The translations under genes and the position numbers were made by a program. A DNA stretch of 64,000 nt from Pseudarthrobacter sp. Fe7 (GTDB lineage Bacteria > Actinomycetota > Actinomycetes > Actinomycetales > Micrococcaceae). The DNA lies in NCBI GenBank assembly GCA_024372495.1, contig CP099977.1:3782001-3846000 (forward strand). Direction: 5' to 3'. The notes below the pieces were generated by a model. It did not search any database. It had not been told where the DNA came from and worked only from the letters and a program-made list of their open reading frames with translations. Positions 19,708 through 28,958 of this stretch are shown here, in pieces (the stretch's first letter is position 1; every line of letters begins with the position of its first letter).

Positions 19708-21537
19708 GTGAGAGAAGCGAGCACCGAACTGCTGGTTGAGCTTGACGCCAACAGCAACGTGACTGACCTGCTGCTGGAGCAGCATGCCGCCAACCCGGCC
19801 CATGCCCTGTACCGGCGGAAGGGCCCTAACGGCTGGGTTGACGTTCCGGTGCAGAAGTTCCTGCAGGACGTCAGCGCCCTGGCCAAGGGCCTGATCGCGG
19901 GCGGCCTGGAACCCGGCGACACCGTGGCCGTAATGTCCCGCACCTCGTATGAGTGGACGCTGGTGGACTTCGCCATCTGGTTCGCCGGCGGCGTCACGGT
20001 ACCCATCTACGAAACGTCCTCCGCCAGCCAGGTGGAGTGGATCATCCAGGACGCCGGCGTCCGCCGGGTCTTCGCAGGCGACCGCGCCACCGTCCAGGCT
20101 GGTCAATGGCGTGGTGGGGGTTCTGCCGAACTCAGCGACCGCCTGGTCAACGTGGTGCGGATGGATTACGACGGCGAGGCCCCGGATCTTGCCAGCCTCG
20201 CCGCTGCGGGCATGGGGGTCAGCGATGCCGAACTGGAGCGGCAGCGCAGCCGTGCCGGCCTGGCCGACCTCGCCTCGCTGGTGTACACCTCGGGCACCAC
20301 GGGCAAGCCCAAGGGGTGCGAGATCACGCACGGGAACTTCGCCCTGGTAGCACGGAACATCGTTGCGTTCCTGCCGGAAGTCCTGCAGCAGGACCAGGCC
20401 CGCACCCTGATGTTCCTGCCATTGGCCCACGTACTGGCCCGGGCCGTCCAGGTGGTCTGCCTGGCCGCCGGGGCAACCCTGGGCCACACCCCCGGCGCGG
20501 CCCAGCTGCTCGATGACCTCGGGACGTTCCGACCTACCTTCCTGCTGGTGGTGCCGCGGATCTTCGAAAAGGTCCGCGCGGCGGCGGCGCACAAGGCTGC
20601 CGTGGCAGGCAAGGGCAGGCTGTTCAACGCCGCCGCAGCCGCCGCCATCGAGTATTCCCGGGAACAGGACCGGCAGAAACGGGGCGACGGGCCCGGCCCG
20701 GGGCTGCTCAGCCGGGTCCAACATGCCGTGTATGACCGGCTGGTTTATCCGCGGCTGCGCCAGGCGCTGGGTGGCGAGGTGGGTTACACCGTTTCCGGTG
20801 CAAGTCCGCTGGCTTCCGAGGACGCGCATTTCTTCCGCGGCGTGGGCATTCCCGTCCTCGAGGGGTACGGGCTGACCGAGACCACCGCCCCCTGCACCGC
20901 CAACACCCCGTCCCGCACCAAGGTGGGAACGGTAGGGATACCAATTCCGGGCACCACCATCCGCGTGGCCGAAGACGGCGAAATCCTGGTCAAGGGAATC
21001 GGGGTCTTCAAGGGCTACCACGCCAACCCGGCCGCGGACGCCGAAGCATTCGTGGACGGTTTCTTCCGCACCGGAGATCTTGGTGAGCTGGACAAGGACG
21101 GCTTCCTTACCGTCACGGGCCGGAAGAAGGACCTGCTGGTCACCGCCGGCGGCAAGAACGTCGCCCCGGGGCCCCTGGAAGAAAAATCCGCACCCACCAG
21201 GCCTGGTGGGCCATGCCGTAGTGGTGGGCGACGGCAAACCCTTCGTCTCAGCCCTGGTGACCCTGGACCCGGAGGGCGTTGCCAACTGGCGGGCTGAGCG
21301 TGGCCTGCCTCCGCTCCCCTCAGTGAAGCCGCCGTCGACCCCCAGGTCCTGGCCGCCCTTCAAGAGGCCGTGGACCTGGCCAACCAGACGGTGTCGAAGG
21401 CCGAATCGATACGTACGTTCAGGGTTCTGGAGGCCGATTTCAGCGTGGATTCAGGGCACCTGACGCCTTCCCTGAAACTGAAGCGGTCCGCCGTCGTCAA
21501 GGAATTCCAGGCGGAGATCGCAAAGATCTACGGCTGA
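19708..21537 (+). CDS. Long-chain acyl-CoA synthetase / AMP-dependent ligase (five frame errors)
   Basis: Activates fatty acids to acyl-CoA through acyl-adenylate. Motifs: P-loop LVYTSGTTGKPKGCEITHGN, A5 motif GYGLTETTAP, A7 region FRTGDLGELDKDGF and the hinge GRKKDLLVTAGGKNVAP. GTG start with GGAG seven bases upstream. Errors: extra base at 20097-20098, then a short G-run at 20116-20120 that restores the frame and leaves a short stretch of wrong residues. Next come a short A-run at 21182-21186, two extra bases at 21200-21203 (CAGGCCTGG) and a short C-run at 21316-21319. All changes sum to zero, giving 609 aa. The 3' end overlaps the convergent DUF1461 gene by 10 bases. It is often called FadD15/Faa1-like; the substrate is not certain. 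Confidence 0.88.
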
Positions 21538-22730
21538 TCCACCTTTTCCTGCTCCGCGTCCACCTTCTTGGCCTCCGGTGCAACGCCGCGGCGGCGGCGG
21601 GTGGGCCAGGTGAGCACCAGCGTCACGATGGACGCCAGGAATACCATGGCGCCGATGGCGATGCCCGCGTCGATCCAGAACTGGCTGGGGAACAGCCTGA
21701 TCAGGGTGTCGTCCAGGCTGAATGTCCAGGACCCGTCGGCGAAGAAAACGCGGTGGAATTCGGTGAAGAACTGCTGCCAGCCCAGGGCCGCCAGGGTGCC
21801 GAGCCCCAGGATCAGGACCAGCGTGATGATGGAGCCGGCGAAGAGGCCGCGCCGGATCCCGCCGGTGCTGCGCTTGCGCAGATACAGGATGGCGACCAGT
21901 GCCAGGAGGAGCAGCAGGGTGCCGGCGCCGAAGGTGGAGAGGATGACGGCCTTGACGTCCGCCATGTGGCTGACTTCGCCGTCCTTGAAGAGCTTTTCGC
22001 CGCTGCGCTGCACCAAATCGCCAAGGTACCTGGGGCCGGCCCAGTTGAGGAGGTAGTCCACGGAGTAGGAGCCGTAGGTCATCCTGTCGTCCGTGTTGAA
22101 GCCATACCCGTCGCCGGGGAAGCCGGGACGGTTGTACTCCACCCAAAGGAAAAGCGGTGTGGTCACGGCACGGACGGCAAGGATCAGGAGGATGAACGGG
22201 TAGATGATGGCCAGCAGGACCTGCATGACGCGCGGCGCCACGGGCTTGGCGTTCGCGGCGCTTTCACGCTGGGCATTGCGGCGCTCCACCTCCTCCTCGG
22301 GGGGACGGACGTGCAGCGCCGAAGTGGGGAGGGGTTCCTTGAAGACCGGCGAACCGCTGCCGGCACCTGGTTCCTCCGCGGGAGGGGCGGCAGTCGAAGA
22401 GCCGGCGGCGGGACGTTCGGCAGCCGATGAGCCGGCGGCGTGGTTCCCCGGAGCGGAGGCTTCGACGGCGGCCTCCGCCGCCTTGCGGTGGGCGCGGGTT
22501 TCCGGCTGGCCGGCATGGCCGCCTGCCGCGGGTCCAGGCCGGACAGACTTCTCCCCGGCGGGCTCTTCCCCGCCGGCCTTGTCACCGGCCGGCTCTCCCC
22601 CGCCGCGTTCGTCCCCGTCAGTGGGCGTCAGCCAGGAGAACGCGGGCTCGTCGGAGTCCCCTGACGTATCCAGGAAAGGTTCCGGCTGCGGCGCAGCGCT
22701 TTTGGCGCGGGCCGGTGTTTCGTCATTCAC
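21528..22730 (-). CDS. DUF1461 / TIGR01906 integral membrane protein
   Basis: A 400-residue protein with a long disordered Ala/Gly/Pro/Glu-rich N-terminal tail (about residues 1-165). Four membrane helices follow, the first near VMQVLLAIIYPFILLILAV. The family hallmark is the extracytoplasmic segment ending FFADGSWTFSLDDTLIRLFP just before the last helix. The function of TIGR01906 proteins is unknown. GTG start at 22728-22730. It follows the SpoIIM-like gene on the same strand by 123 bases and converges on the acyl-CoA synthetase with overlapping ends. Confidence 0.85.
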   Translation of the reverse strand: MNDETPARAKSAAPQPEPFLDTSGDSDEPAFSWLTPTDGDERGGGEPAGDKAGGEEPAGEKSVRPGPAAGGHAGQPETRAHRKAAEAAVEASAPGNHAAGSSAAERPAAGSSTAAPPAEEPGAGSGSPVFKEPLPTSALHVRPPEEEVERRNAQRESAANAKPVAPRVMQVLLAIIYPFILLILAVRAVTTPLFLWVEYNRPGFPGDGYGFNTDDRMTYGSYSVDYLLNWAGPRYLGDLVQRSGEKLFKDGEVSHMADVKAVILSTFGAGTLLLLLALVAILYLRKRSTGGIRRGLFAGSIITLVLILGLGTLAALGWQQFFTEFHRVFFADGSWTFSLDDTLIRLFPSQFWIDAGIAIGAMVFLASIVTLVLTWPTRRRRGVAPEAKKVDAEQEKVDQP

Positions 22731-22853
22731 AGCAGCGTCACTTCCGTTGGGTTCCGCACCGGTACCAGTCCGCCGGTGCCATTGATTCTGCTGACGAGCC
22801 TACCGTCCGGGACTTCCGCTGGGCGAGGAACCACCCGGCAGGATTACAACGAT

Positions 22854-23847
22854 TCAGGCAGCGATTTCCGTATAGCCGGCATCTTCCCGCCGGAGGTCCC
22901 CGCGTTCCCCCGCGAGGAAAGCCCGCCTGCCCAAAACCAGGACGTACGTCCAGTAGGCGGCGAGAACGGCCGCGCCGATGCCGATCCTGGCCCAGGTGGG
23001 CAGCGGACTGGGCGTGACGAAGCCTTCCAGCAGGCCTGAAACGAACAGCACCACAACAAGCCCCAAAGCCACCGTGATCAGTGACCGCCCTTCCTCTGCC
23101 ACAGCCCGGCCACGGGTCCGCGGCCCCGGTGAGACCATGGCCCAGAAAATCCGCAGTCCTGCGGCGGAGGCAACGAAGACGGCAGTCAGCTCCATCAGTC
23201 CATGCGGCAGGATATAGCTGTAGAAGACGTCGGACTTGCCGGCGGACGCGAAGGTTCCGGCAGCAATGCCCACGCCCTGCGCGTTGCCGAACAGGATCAT
23301 CGGCACCCAGACCCCGGTTATCCCGAAGGCCACGGCCTGCGCACTGATCCAGGCGTTGTTGGTCCATACGGCGCCTGCGAAGGACGCTGCAGGGTTCTCC
23401 GAGTAGTAGTTGATGAAGTCCTGGTTCACGTACTGGGCGGCCGCCGTCTCGGAGGCCACGGCCCTGAGCGCCTCCGGCGACGTGCCGATCCAAACCGCGT
23501 AGGCGGCGGCGATGAGGACGAAGGCTGTTCCGCACGCCCAGGTAAGCCACGTCAGCCGGTACAACGCTGCCGGGAGGGCCACCACGAAGAATCTGGCCAG
23601 GTCGGCCATGGCGTTGGACCGCGCACCGGTAAAACGGGTCCTGGCGTGGGCCAGCGTGGCTGAGAGGGATGCGGACAGCCCACTTTCCGGAGCCACGGAA
23701 CGGACCAGCGACAGGTGGCCGGACGTCGACTGGTAGAGCGTCAGCAATTCGTCAGACTCGGCGCCGGTTAGCCTGCGCTTGCCGGCCAGGCTCCTTCAGC
23801 CGCGCCCACTTGTCCGCATTTACGGCGGCGAAAGCATCCATGTCCAC
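22854..23847 (-). CDS. Stage II sporulation protein M-like membrane protein (one frame error)
   Basis: A SpoIIM-family multipass membrane protein. Non-sporulating actinobacteria keep it next to an RDD protein, as here, where the two diverge. The soluble N-terminus reads MDAFAAVNADKWARLKE, then after removing one extra base at 23789-23790 (CAGGCTCC) it continues LAGKRRLTGAESDELLTL. Several hydrophobic helices follow, with the conserved ILPHGLMELTAVFVASAAGL. Corrected length 330 aa. Start is GTG 23845-23847 or the ATG two codons later. No sporulation role should be inferred; the function is unknown. Confidence 0.85.
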
Positions 23848-23934
23848 GGCAACAGCCTAACGCCAGCATTAGACTTTGACCGTCCGCATCATAGGATCGC
23901 CAGCACCATCGGCTGCGAAGGGCAGGGACGCAGT

Positions 23935-24735
23935 GTGAGCCAGATAATCACCGGCGAGGCAGTTGTACTTGAGCTTCGACCCGCAAGCTTTGCCGCCCGT
24001 GCCATGGGCCTGGTCATCGACGTCGTCCTCCACCTGGTCCTGCTCGTGCTGGTCATGCTCGGCCTGTTGGCCGCCGGCGCTGACCTGGATGGGGCGGCTG
24101 CGCGGGCCCTTGGGCTGGCCGCCATCGTCTTCTGCCTGGTGGTAGTGCCCGTGGGGGTGGAGACCCTGAGCCGGGGGCGGTCGCTCGGAAAACTGGCCAC
24201 GGGCCTGCGGGTGGTGCGTGAGGACGGCGGCGCCATAAGGTTCCGGCATGCAGTGATTCGCGGCCTGACCGGATTCCTGGAGATCTACCTGACGTTCGGC
24301 GGCCTTGCCCTGGCCGTGGCGCTGTTCAATGACAAATCGAGGCGGCTCGGCGACCTGCTCGCCGGGACGTACGCTGTGCGCAGCCGTGTCCCGGCGGAAG
24401 CGGCCGTCAGGGTTTTCGTGCCGCCCCACCTGCAGTCGTGGGCTGCCGCGGCGGACATCGGCCGTATCCCGGACGCCACCGCACGCAGGGGCGCCCAGTT
24501 CATCCGCCAGGCCGGGAGGATGGCTCCGCTGTCCAGGGCAGGCATGGCGCAGACGATCGCTGCGGAACTCTCGGGCCATGTGGCCCCGGCGCCGCCACCG
24601 GGGACCAGCCCCGACGACTACCTGGCCGCCGTCATAGCTGAACGCCGGAACAGGGAGTTCACCAGGTTGTCCGGGTCACGCCGACGGAGCGCGGAAACGG
24701 GGCAGCGGCTCCAGCGCCTGCCGTTCGGCGGCTGA
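23935..24735 (+). CDS. RDD family membrane protein
   Basis: A 266-residue protein with an N-terminal RDD domain: RPASFAARAMGLVIDVVLH forms the first part, then two close membrane helices, an arginine-rich loop and a further helix near FLEIYLTFGGLALAVALF. The C-terminal 100 residues are soluble and rich in Ala/Arg. GTG start with AGGGACG upstream. Divergent from the SpoIIM-like gene, with 87 bases between the starts. RDD proteins are proposed transporters or membrane scaffolds; the function here is unknown. Confidence 0.88.
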   Translation: MSQIITGEAVVLELRPASFAARAMGLVIDVVLHLVLLVLVMLGLLAAGADLDGAAARALGLAAIVFCLVVVPVGVETLSRGRSLGKLATGLRVVREDGGAIRFRHAVIRGLTGFLEIYLTFGGLALAVALFNDKSRRLGDLLAGTYAVRSRVPAEAAVRVFVPPHLQSWAAAADIGRIPDATARRGAQFIRQAGRMAPLSRAGMAQTIAAELSGHVAPAPPPGTSPDDYLAAVIAERRNREFTRLSGSRRRSAETGQRLQRLPFGG

Positions 24736-24736
24736 C

Positions 24737-25976
24737 TCAGTTGCCGTACTCGCTCCACGGGATGTTCCAGTCGCCGTACCCGTCAGTGTGCGCCGCATAG
24801 TCGCCCTCGGTGTTGATGATTTGGACCACGTCGCCGGTCCCCATGTGCTCGAACACCCAGGCTGCTCCATCCGGCAGGAAGCCGATGCAGCCGTGGGAAA
24901 CGTTGGTGTTCCCGATGTACGGATAGGCGGACTCGAGGGCCTGGTGGATGTAGGCGCCGCTCAGGGTGAGCCGGATGGTGTATTCGACGTCGGCCTCACC
25001 GTAGTAGGCGGGATCGCCCGGCTTCAGGCCAATGCTTGCCGCCCTGAAGTGGTCGAACCGGTTCTTTTCCATCAGCACCGCGTAGCCCTTGGCGGAGGGG
25101 AAACGCTTGTCCCCCATGCTGACGGGAAGGGTCTTCACCGGCTGGTCATTGATGCTCAGCGTGAACGTATCCGCTGTGGCGTCCGCGATGGCCACCTTCT
25201 TGTCCCCAATGGAGACGTTCACCTTCTTGTTGAAGTTCGCAATCTGGCCGTTTCCAAGGTCGACACCGAAGAGCCTGCATGTCCATGGTGATGGTGGAGT
25301 TCGCTGCCCAGAAGTTCTCGGGGCGGTACCGGACCATGGTGTCGCTGTACCAGTGGAATGCCCCGGCCTGTCCGGCCGTGGTGGTGATCTTGATGGCCTT
25401 TTCCACGGCTGCGCGGTTGGTCACGGGCTCGCTGAAAATGATTTGCAGGGGCTGGCCCACACCGACCTTCATGCCGTTCAGCGGGTAGATGGCAGCATCG
25501 GCTTCGTGCGAACTGGATACGGTGTTGAACGACTGGGTGGTGCTGGTTTCGCGTCCCGCAGAGTCCTTGACCACGTAGGTGTAGCTGTACTCGGTGTTGA
25601 ACTCGAGGGGCGCGCTTGCGGACCACGATGTTCCGGCGGCGTCGATGCTGCCGTCGATGGTCTTCCCGGCGGTGCTTGCGAGGGTGACGCGCTGAATGGT
25701 CCCGTTGACTGCTTTCAGGGAAACCGGGGCGGCCGGGTTTACCTGCTTGGCACCATTGGCCGGGGCGGCGTCCAGCTTTACCGGCGGCACAACGGGCGAC
25801 GCGAGCCCCGGTGATGTCCGCAGTGCAGAGCCTGCTTCGGATTCCAGGGGTCCGCCCGCAAGGCCCGGAGCGACGGCCGCGAAAACCCCGCCTACGGCAG
25901 CCAGGACACACACGGCAGCCACGGCAAGGATTTTCTTCGCTGTCCGCCGCCGGCGGGGCTTTACATCAGGCTCCAT
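24737..25976 (-). CDS. L,D-transpeptidase with Ig-like domain (one frame error)
   Basis: Makes 3-3 cross-links in peptidoglycan outside the membrane. A Lys/Arg-rich N-terminus precedes a hydrophobic signal/anchor (KILAVAAVCVLAAVGGVFAAV). The middle is an Ig-like domain region of the actinobacterial Ldt type (YSYTYVVKDSAGRET, VGQPLQIIFSEPV). The C-terminal YkuD domain has the active-site NVSHGCIGFLPDGAAW. The frame is broken by one extra base at 25274-25275 (GAGCCTGC), between the Ig-like and YkuD regions. Corrected length 412 aa. It is separated from ahcY by a terminator. Confidence 0.92.
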
Positions 25977-26004
25977 GTTTTTGATCCTACGTGCAGAAAA
26001 TAAC

Positions 26005-26032
26005 GGCCCGGGCGCTTGGCAGCGCCCGGGCC
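26005..26032 (-). terminator. Terminator after ahcY
   Basis: A perfect 12-bp stem (26005-26016 with 26021-26032) around a four-base loop, followed on the minus strand by GTTATTTTC. It lies just past the ahcY stop. Confidence 0.85.
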
Positions 26033-26040
26033 CTTACGTC

Positions 26041-27507
26041 TCAGTAACGATAGTGCTCCGGCTTGTAGGGACCGGCGACGTCGATGTCCAGGTATTCCGC
26101 CTGGTCCTTGCTCAGCTCTGTGAGCTCAACGCCGAGCGCGTCCAGGTGCAGGCGTGCCACCTTCTCATCCAGGACCTTGGGGAGGACGTAGACCTTGTTC
26201 CCGTACTCGTCCTCGTCCCGCTTGGTCCACAGCTCTATCTGCGCAATCGTCTGGTTGGCAAACGAGTTGCTCATGACGAAGGACGGGTGGCCGGTGGCGT
26301 TGCCCAGGTTGAGCAGCCGGCCTTCGGACAGGACGATGATGGACCGTTCCGCGGCGGTGCCTTCATCGAAGACCCACTCGTGGACCTGCGGCTTGATTTC
26401 GACCTTCTTGACGCCGGGGACGCGGGCCAGGCCGGCAATGTCGATTTCGTTGTCGAAGTGGCCGATGTTGCCCACGATGGCCTTGTTCTTCATGCCCGCC
26501 ATGTGCGCAGCCATGATGACGTCCTTGTTGCCTGTGGTGGTGATGAAGATGTCACCCTGGGCCAGGACTGACTCCAGCTTGGCCACCTGGTAGCCGTCCA
26601 TGGCCGCCTGCAGGGCACAAATGGGGTCAATCTCGGTGACGATGACGCGCGAGCCCTGGCCCCGCAGCGCTTCCGCGGCGCCCTTGCCCACGTCGCCATA
26701 GCCGCAGACCACGGCCACCTTTCCGCCCATGAGGACGTCGGTGGCACGGTTGATGCCGTCGGGCAGGGAGTGGCGGATGCCGTACTTGTTGTCGAACTTG
26801 CTCTTGGTCACGGAGTCATTGACATTGATCGCGGGGAAGAGCAGCTTGCCCTGGTCCGCCAGCTGGTACAGACGGTGGACGCCGGTGGTGGTTTCCTCGC
26901 TGACGCCCTGGATCGTGGCTGCCGTCCGGGTCCACTTCTTCGCGTCTGCGGCGAGCGAGCGACGCAGCACGTCCAGGAAGATGCCGTATTCCTCGGAATC
27001 CTCGGGGTCGGCGGTGGGAACGTTGCCCACGGCCTCGAATTCGACGCCCTTGTGCACCAGCATGGTGGCGTCGCCGCCGTCGTCCAGGATCATGTTCGGA
27101 CCAAGCTCAGGGTTGGACTCGGCACCGGGCCAGGTGAGGATCTGTTCGGCCGTCCACCAGTATTCCTCAAGGGTTTCGCCCTTCCAGGCGAACACCGGCA
27201 CACCCTGCGGGTCCTCAACGGTGCCCTTGCCCACAACCACGGCTGCGGCCGCTTCGTCCTGGGTGGAGAAGATGTTGCAGGAGGCCCAGCGGACCTCGGC
27301 GCCCAGAGCGGTGAGGGTCTCGATCAGCACTGCGGTCTGCACCGTCATGTGCAGGGAACCGGCGATCCGGGCGCCCTTGAGCGGCTGGGCGTCCCCGAAC
27401 TCCTCGCGGAGGGACATCAGGCCGGGCATCTCGTGCTCCGCAAGGCGGATCTGGTGCCGGCCGGCTTCCGCCAGGGAAATGTCGGCAACTTTGTAGTCGA
27501 AAGTCAT
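26041..27507 (-). CDS. ahcY: Adenosylhomocysteinase (S-adenosyl-L-homocysteine hydrolase)
   Basis: NAD-dependent hydrolysis of S-adenosylhomocysteine to homocysteine and adenosine, keeping SAM-dependent methylation running. Length 488 aa, the longer actinobacterial/eukaryotic-type form with the insert around [22 protein letters not shown]. Motifs: [18 protein letters not shown], the NAD-binding [18 protein letters not shown] and the C-terminal YKPEHYRY carrying the conserved Lys-Tyr. Start ATG 27507 with AAAGGA upstream. The short leader shows no recognisable SAH riboswitch. Intact frame. Confidence 0.97.
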   Translation of the reverse strand: MTFDYKVADISLAEAGRHQIRLAEHEMPGLMSLREEFGDAQPLKGARIAGSLHMTVQTAVLIETLTALGAEVRWASCNIFSTQDEAAAAVVVGKGTVEDPQGVPVFAWKGETLEEYWWTAEQILTWPGAESNPELGPNMILDDGGDATMLVHKGVEFEAVGNVPTADPEDSEEYGIFLDVLRRSLAADAKKWTRTAATIQGVSEETTTGVHRLYQLADQGKLLFPAINVNDSVTKSKFDNKYGIRHSLPDGINRATDVLMGGKVAVVCGYGDVGKGAAEALRGQGSRVIVTEIDPICALQAAMDGYQVAKLESVLAQGDIFITTTGNKDVIMAAHMAGMKNKAIVGNIGHFDNEIDIAGLARVPGVKKVEIKPQVHEWVFDEGTAAERSIIVLSEGRLLNLGNATGHPSFVMSNSFANQTIAQIELWTKRDEDEYGNKVYVLPKVLDEKVARLHLDALGVELTELSKDQAEYLDIDVAGPYKPEHYRY

Positions 27508-27580
27508 GGGTGGTCCTTTGCTTGGTCCGGGTCCTGGTCCAGTCCCCGTTCTGCTGTTAGTGCGGGCGAATGCAGGTGAA

Positions 27581-27808
27581 CTAGTGCCCTGCCGCAGCGG
27601 GATCATGCTGGTCAGAACCTGCCAAGGCTGCCGCAGCCAGCAGTTCCGGAGGCAGCAGCAAAGGGATCCCGTCCTCGATGGCGTACCGGTTCCTGGCGCC
27701 CGACTCCCCGGCGGCCGTGGCCACCAGCTCCTCACCCTCCTGGACCAGGGGCGAGCCGGTCACGGGGCAACGCAGGACGGACAACAGCTCAGGACTGATC
27801 TTTGGCAT
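27581..27808 (-). CDS. Trm112 family protein
   Basis: A 75-residue protein starting [20 protein letters not shown] and continuing [16 protein letters not shown], the Trm112p/YcaR fold. In eukaryotes and archaea Trm112 activates methyltransferases; bacterial copies are uncharacterised small proteins. Only one cysteine remains of the usual zinc ribbon. GGAG lies nine bases before the ATG. It sits between ahcY and DUF3499, as in other actinobacteria. Confidence 0.85.
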   Translation of the reverse strand: MPKISPELLSVLRCPVTGSPLVQEGEELVATAAGESGARNRYAIEDGIPLLLPPELLAAAALAGSDQHDPAAAGH

Positions 27809-27887
27809 TTGTTCATGCTCCCTGGCGGGCGCGCTCGCGCCGGTAGCGGAAAAGATGTGCAGCTTCCAGCCTACCGCCAGATGGGGC

Positions 27888-28274
27888 TCAGGAAGGTTCC
27901 CGGAGGATGCGAAGGTGCCCCCGACGTGCACCTTCAGTGCCGGCCGGAGCTTCGAGGGCGGTGTGGTGGGCGCGCTGGGCGGGCGGTTGCGGCTCCGGAG
28001 GGAGCGCGGCGGCGTCACGGACGGCATTGGCGAGCGCCAGCAGGTCATCGGGCCCTGGCTGCTGCGGGGTGGACGGCATGGCCAGGCGAAGGACCTCCCA
28101 GCCGCGGGGCACAGTCAGGGAATCGGCGTGCTGTTCGCAGAGGTCGTAGCAGTGCGGTTCGGCGTAGGTTGCCAGCGGGCCCAGGACGGCGGTGGAGTCT
28201 GCATACACGTACGTCAGGGTGGCTACCGCCGACTGGCGGCAGGCAGACCTTGAACATTGACGGATAGCTCCCAC
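27888..28274 (-). CDS. DUF3499 family protein
   Basis: An actinobacteria-specific protein of 128 aa. The conserved core reads CSRSACRQSAVATLTYVYAD, then STAVLGPLATYAEPHCYDLC and LTVPRGWEVLRL. The two Cys pairs and His suggest a zinc-binding site. The C-terminal third is Pro/Ala-rich and variable. GTG start at 28272-28274. Its neighbours (zincin-like gene, ahcY, whiB) match the region around Rv3258c in Mycobacterium tuberculosis. Function unknown. Confidence 0.88.
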   Translation of the reverse strand: MGAIRQCSRSACRQSAVATLTYVYADSTAVLGPLATYAEPHCYDLCEQHADSLTVPRGWEVLRLAMPSTPQQPGPDDLLALANAVRDAAALPPEPQPPAQRAHHTALEAPAGTEGARRGHLRILREPS

Positions 28275-28391
28275 GACATCACAGACTACCCCTTCGGGGC
28301 CGAAAAGCCGCGCATTGGGCCATGGGCCGACGCGCGCCCGCGGCCCGCGGGATGTATCGCGTAAATCCCCGCCCGGGTTTACAGTCGATGT

Positions 28392-28904
28392 ATGCAGTCA
28401 TCGAACCATGAATCAGGTTTTTCGGTCCGGTTGGCTGACCCGGATGCCCGCGCGGCATCGGGCATGGAGACCGCCGGCAGGAGCTTCGCCAGGCGGCGCC
28501 GGAACCGCCACGGGCGCGGCCTCCGCGGTGAGGTGATGTTGCCCACCCACCCGGGTTACCGGACGCGTGCCGACCGCTTTGACGACATGGTGCTGGACTC
28601 GGCCCAGCGGCTGCACGATATCTGGGGCAAAACCCTCGATGGCGTTCGGTTTGGCGTGGATGAAATTCCGCCGGACCTCGAGCAACTCGCAGCGAATGCC
28701 ATCACCCCGCCCATGGGCTCATACACCCCCGCTGCGGGTGGGGACGGACCCATGATCACCGTGTACCGGCGGGTGGTGGAGCAGGCGTGCTCCAGTGTCG
28801 AAGAACTCCAGGACCTGGTCCACGACGTTGTGGTGGAGCACACGGCGGAAATGCTTGGCGTGGCACCGGAGACGTTGGATCCGGTGTACCGCCGCCGCTA
28901 CTGA
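28392..28904 (+). CDS. Zincin-like metallopeptidase family protein with altered active site
   Basis: A 170-residue protein of the small actinobacterial zincin-like family (Rv3259 neighbourhood). Recognisable parts are FDDMVLDSAQRLHDIWGK, FGVDEIPPDLEQ and the end LVHDVVVEHTAEMLGV. Family members normally carry a HExxH zinc motif in this last helix. Here the aligned residues read EHTAE, so the metal site appears lost or changed. Start ATG 28392; an internal ATG at about 28536 (MLPTHPGYRTR) is possible. Diverges from DUF3499. Confidence 0.8.
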   Translation: MQSSNHESGFSVRLADPDARAASGMETAGRSFARRRRNRHGRGLRGEVMLPTHPGYRTRADRFDDMVLDSAQRLHDIWGKTLDGVRFGVDEIPPDLEQLAANAITPPMGSYTPAAGGDGPMITVYRRVVEQACSSVEELQDLVHDVVVEHTAEMLGVAPETLDPVYRRRY

Positions 28905-28958
28905 GGCACTGTCCGGACACTGGCTGCGGGTACAAGTGTCCGCCCGCTCCGCCCTGCC

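Noticed and set aside
19378-21363. A very long open frame (661 codons) on the strand opposite the acyl-CoA synthetase
   Set aside because: It is a GC-bias shadow of a clear AMP-binding gene; its translation has no family features. Similar antisense frames opposite prs (507-1562), the ABC-F gene and phoH were rejected for the same reason.
27508-27580. SAH riboswitch upstream of ahcY
   Set aside because: Only about 70 bases separate the genes and I find no match to the conserved SAH aptamer core.
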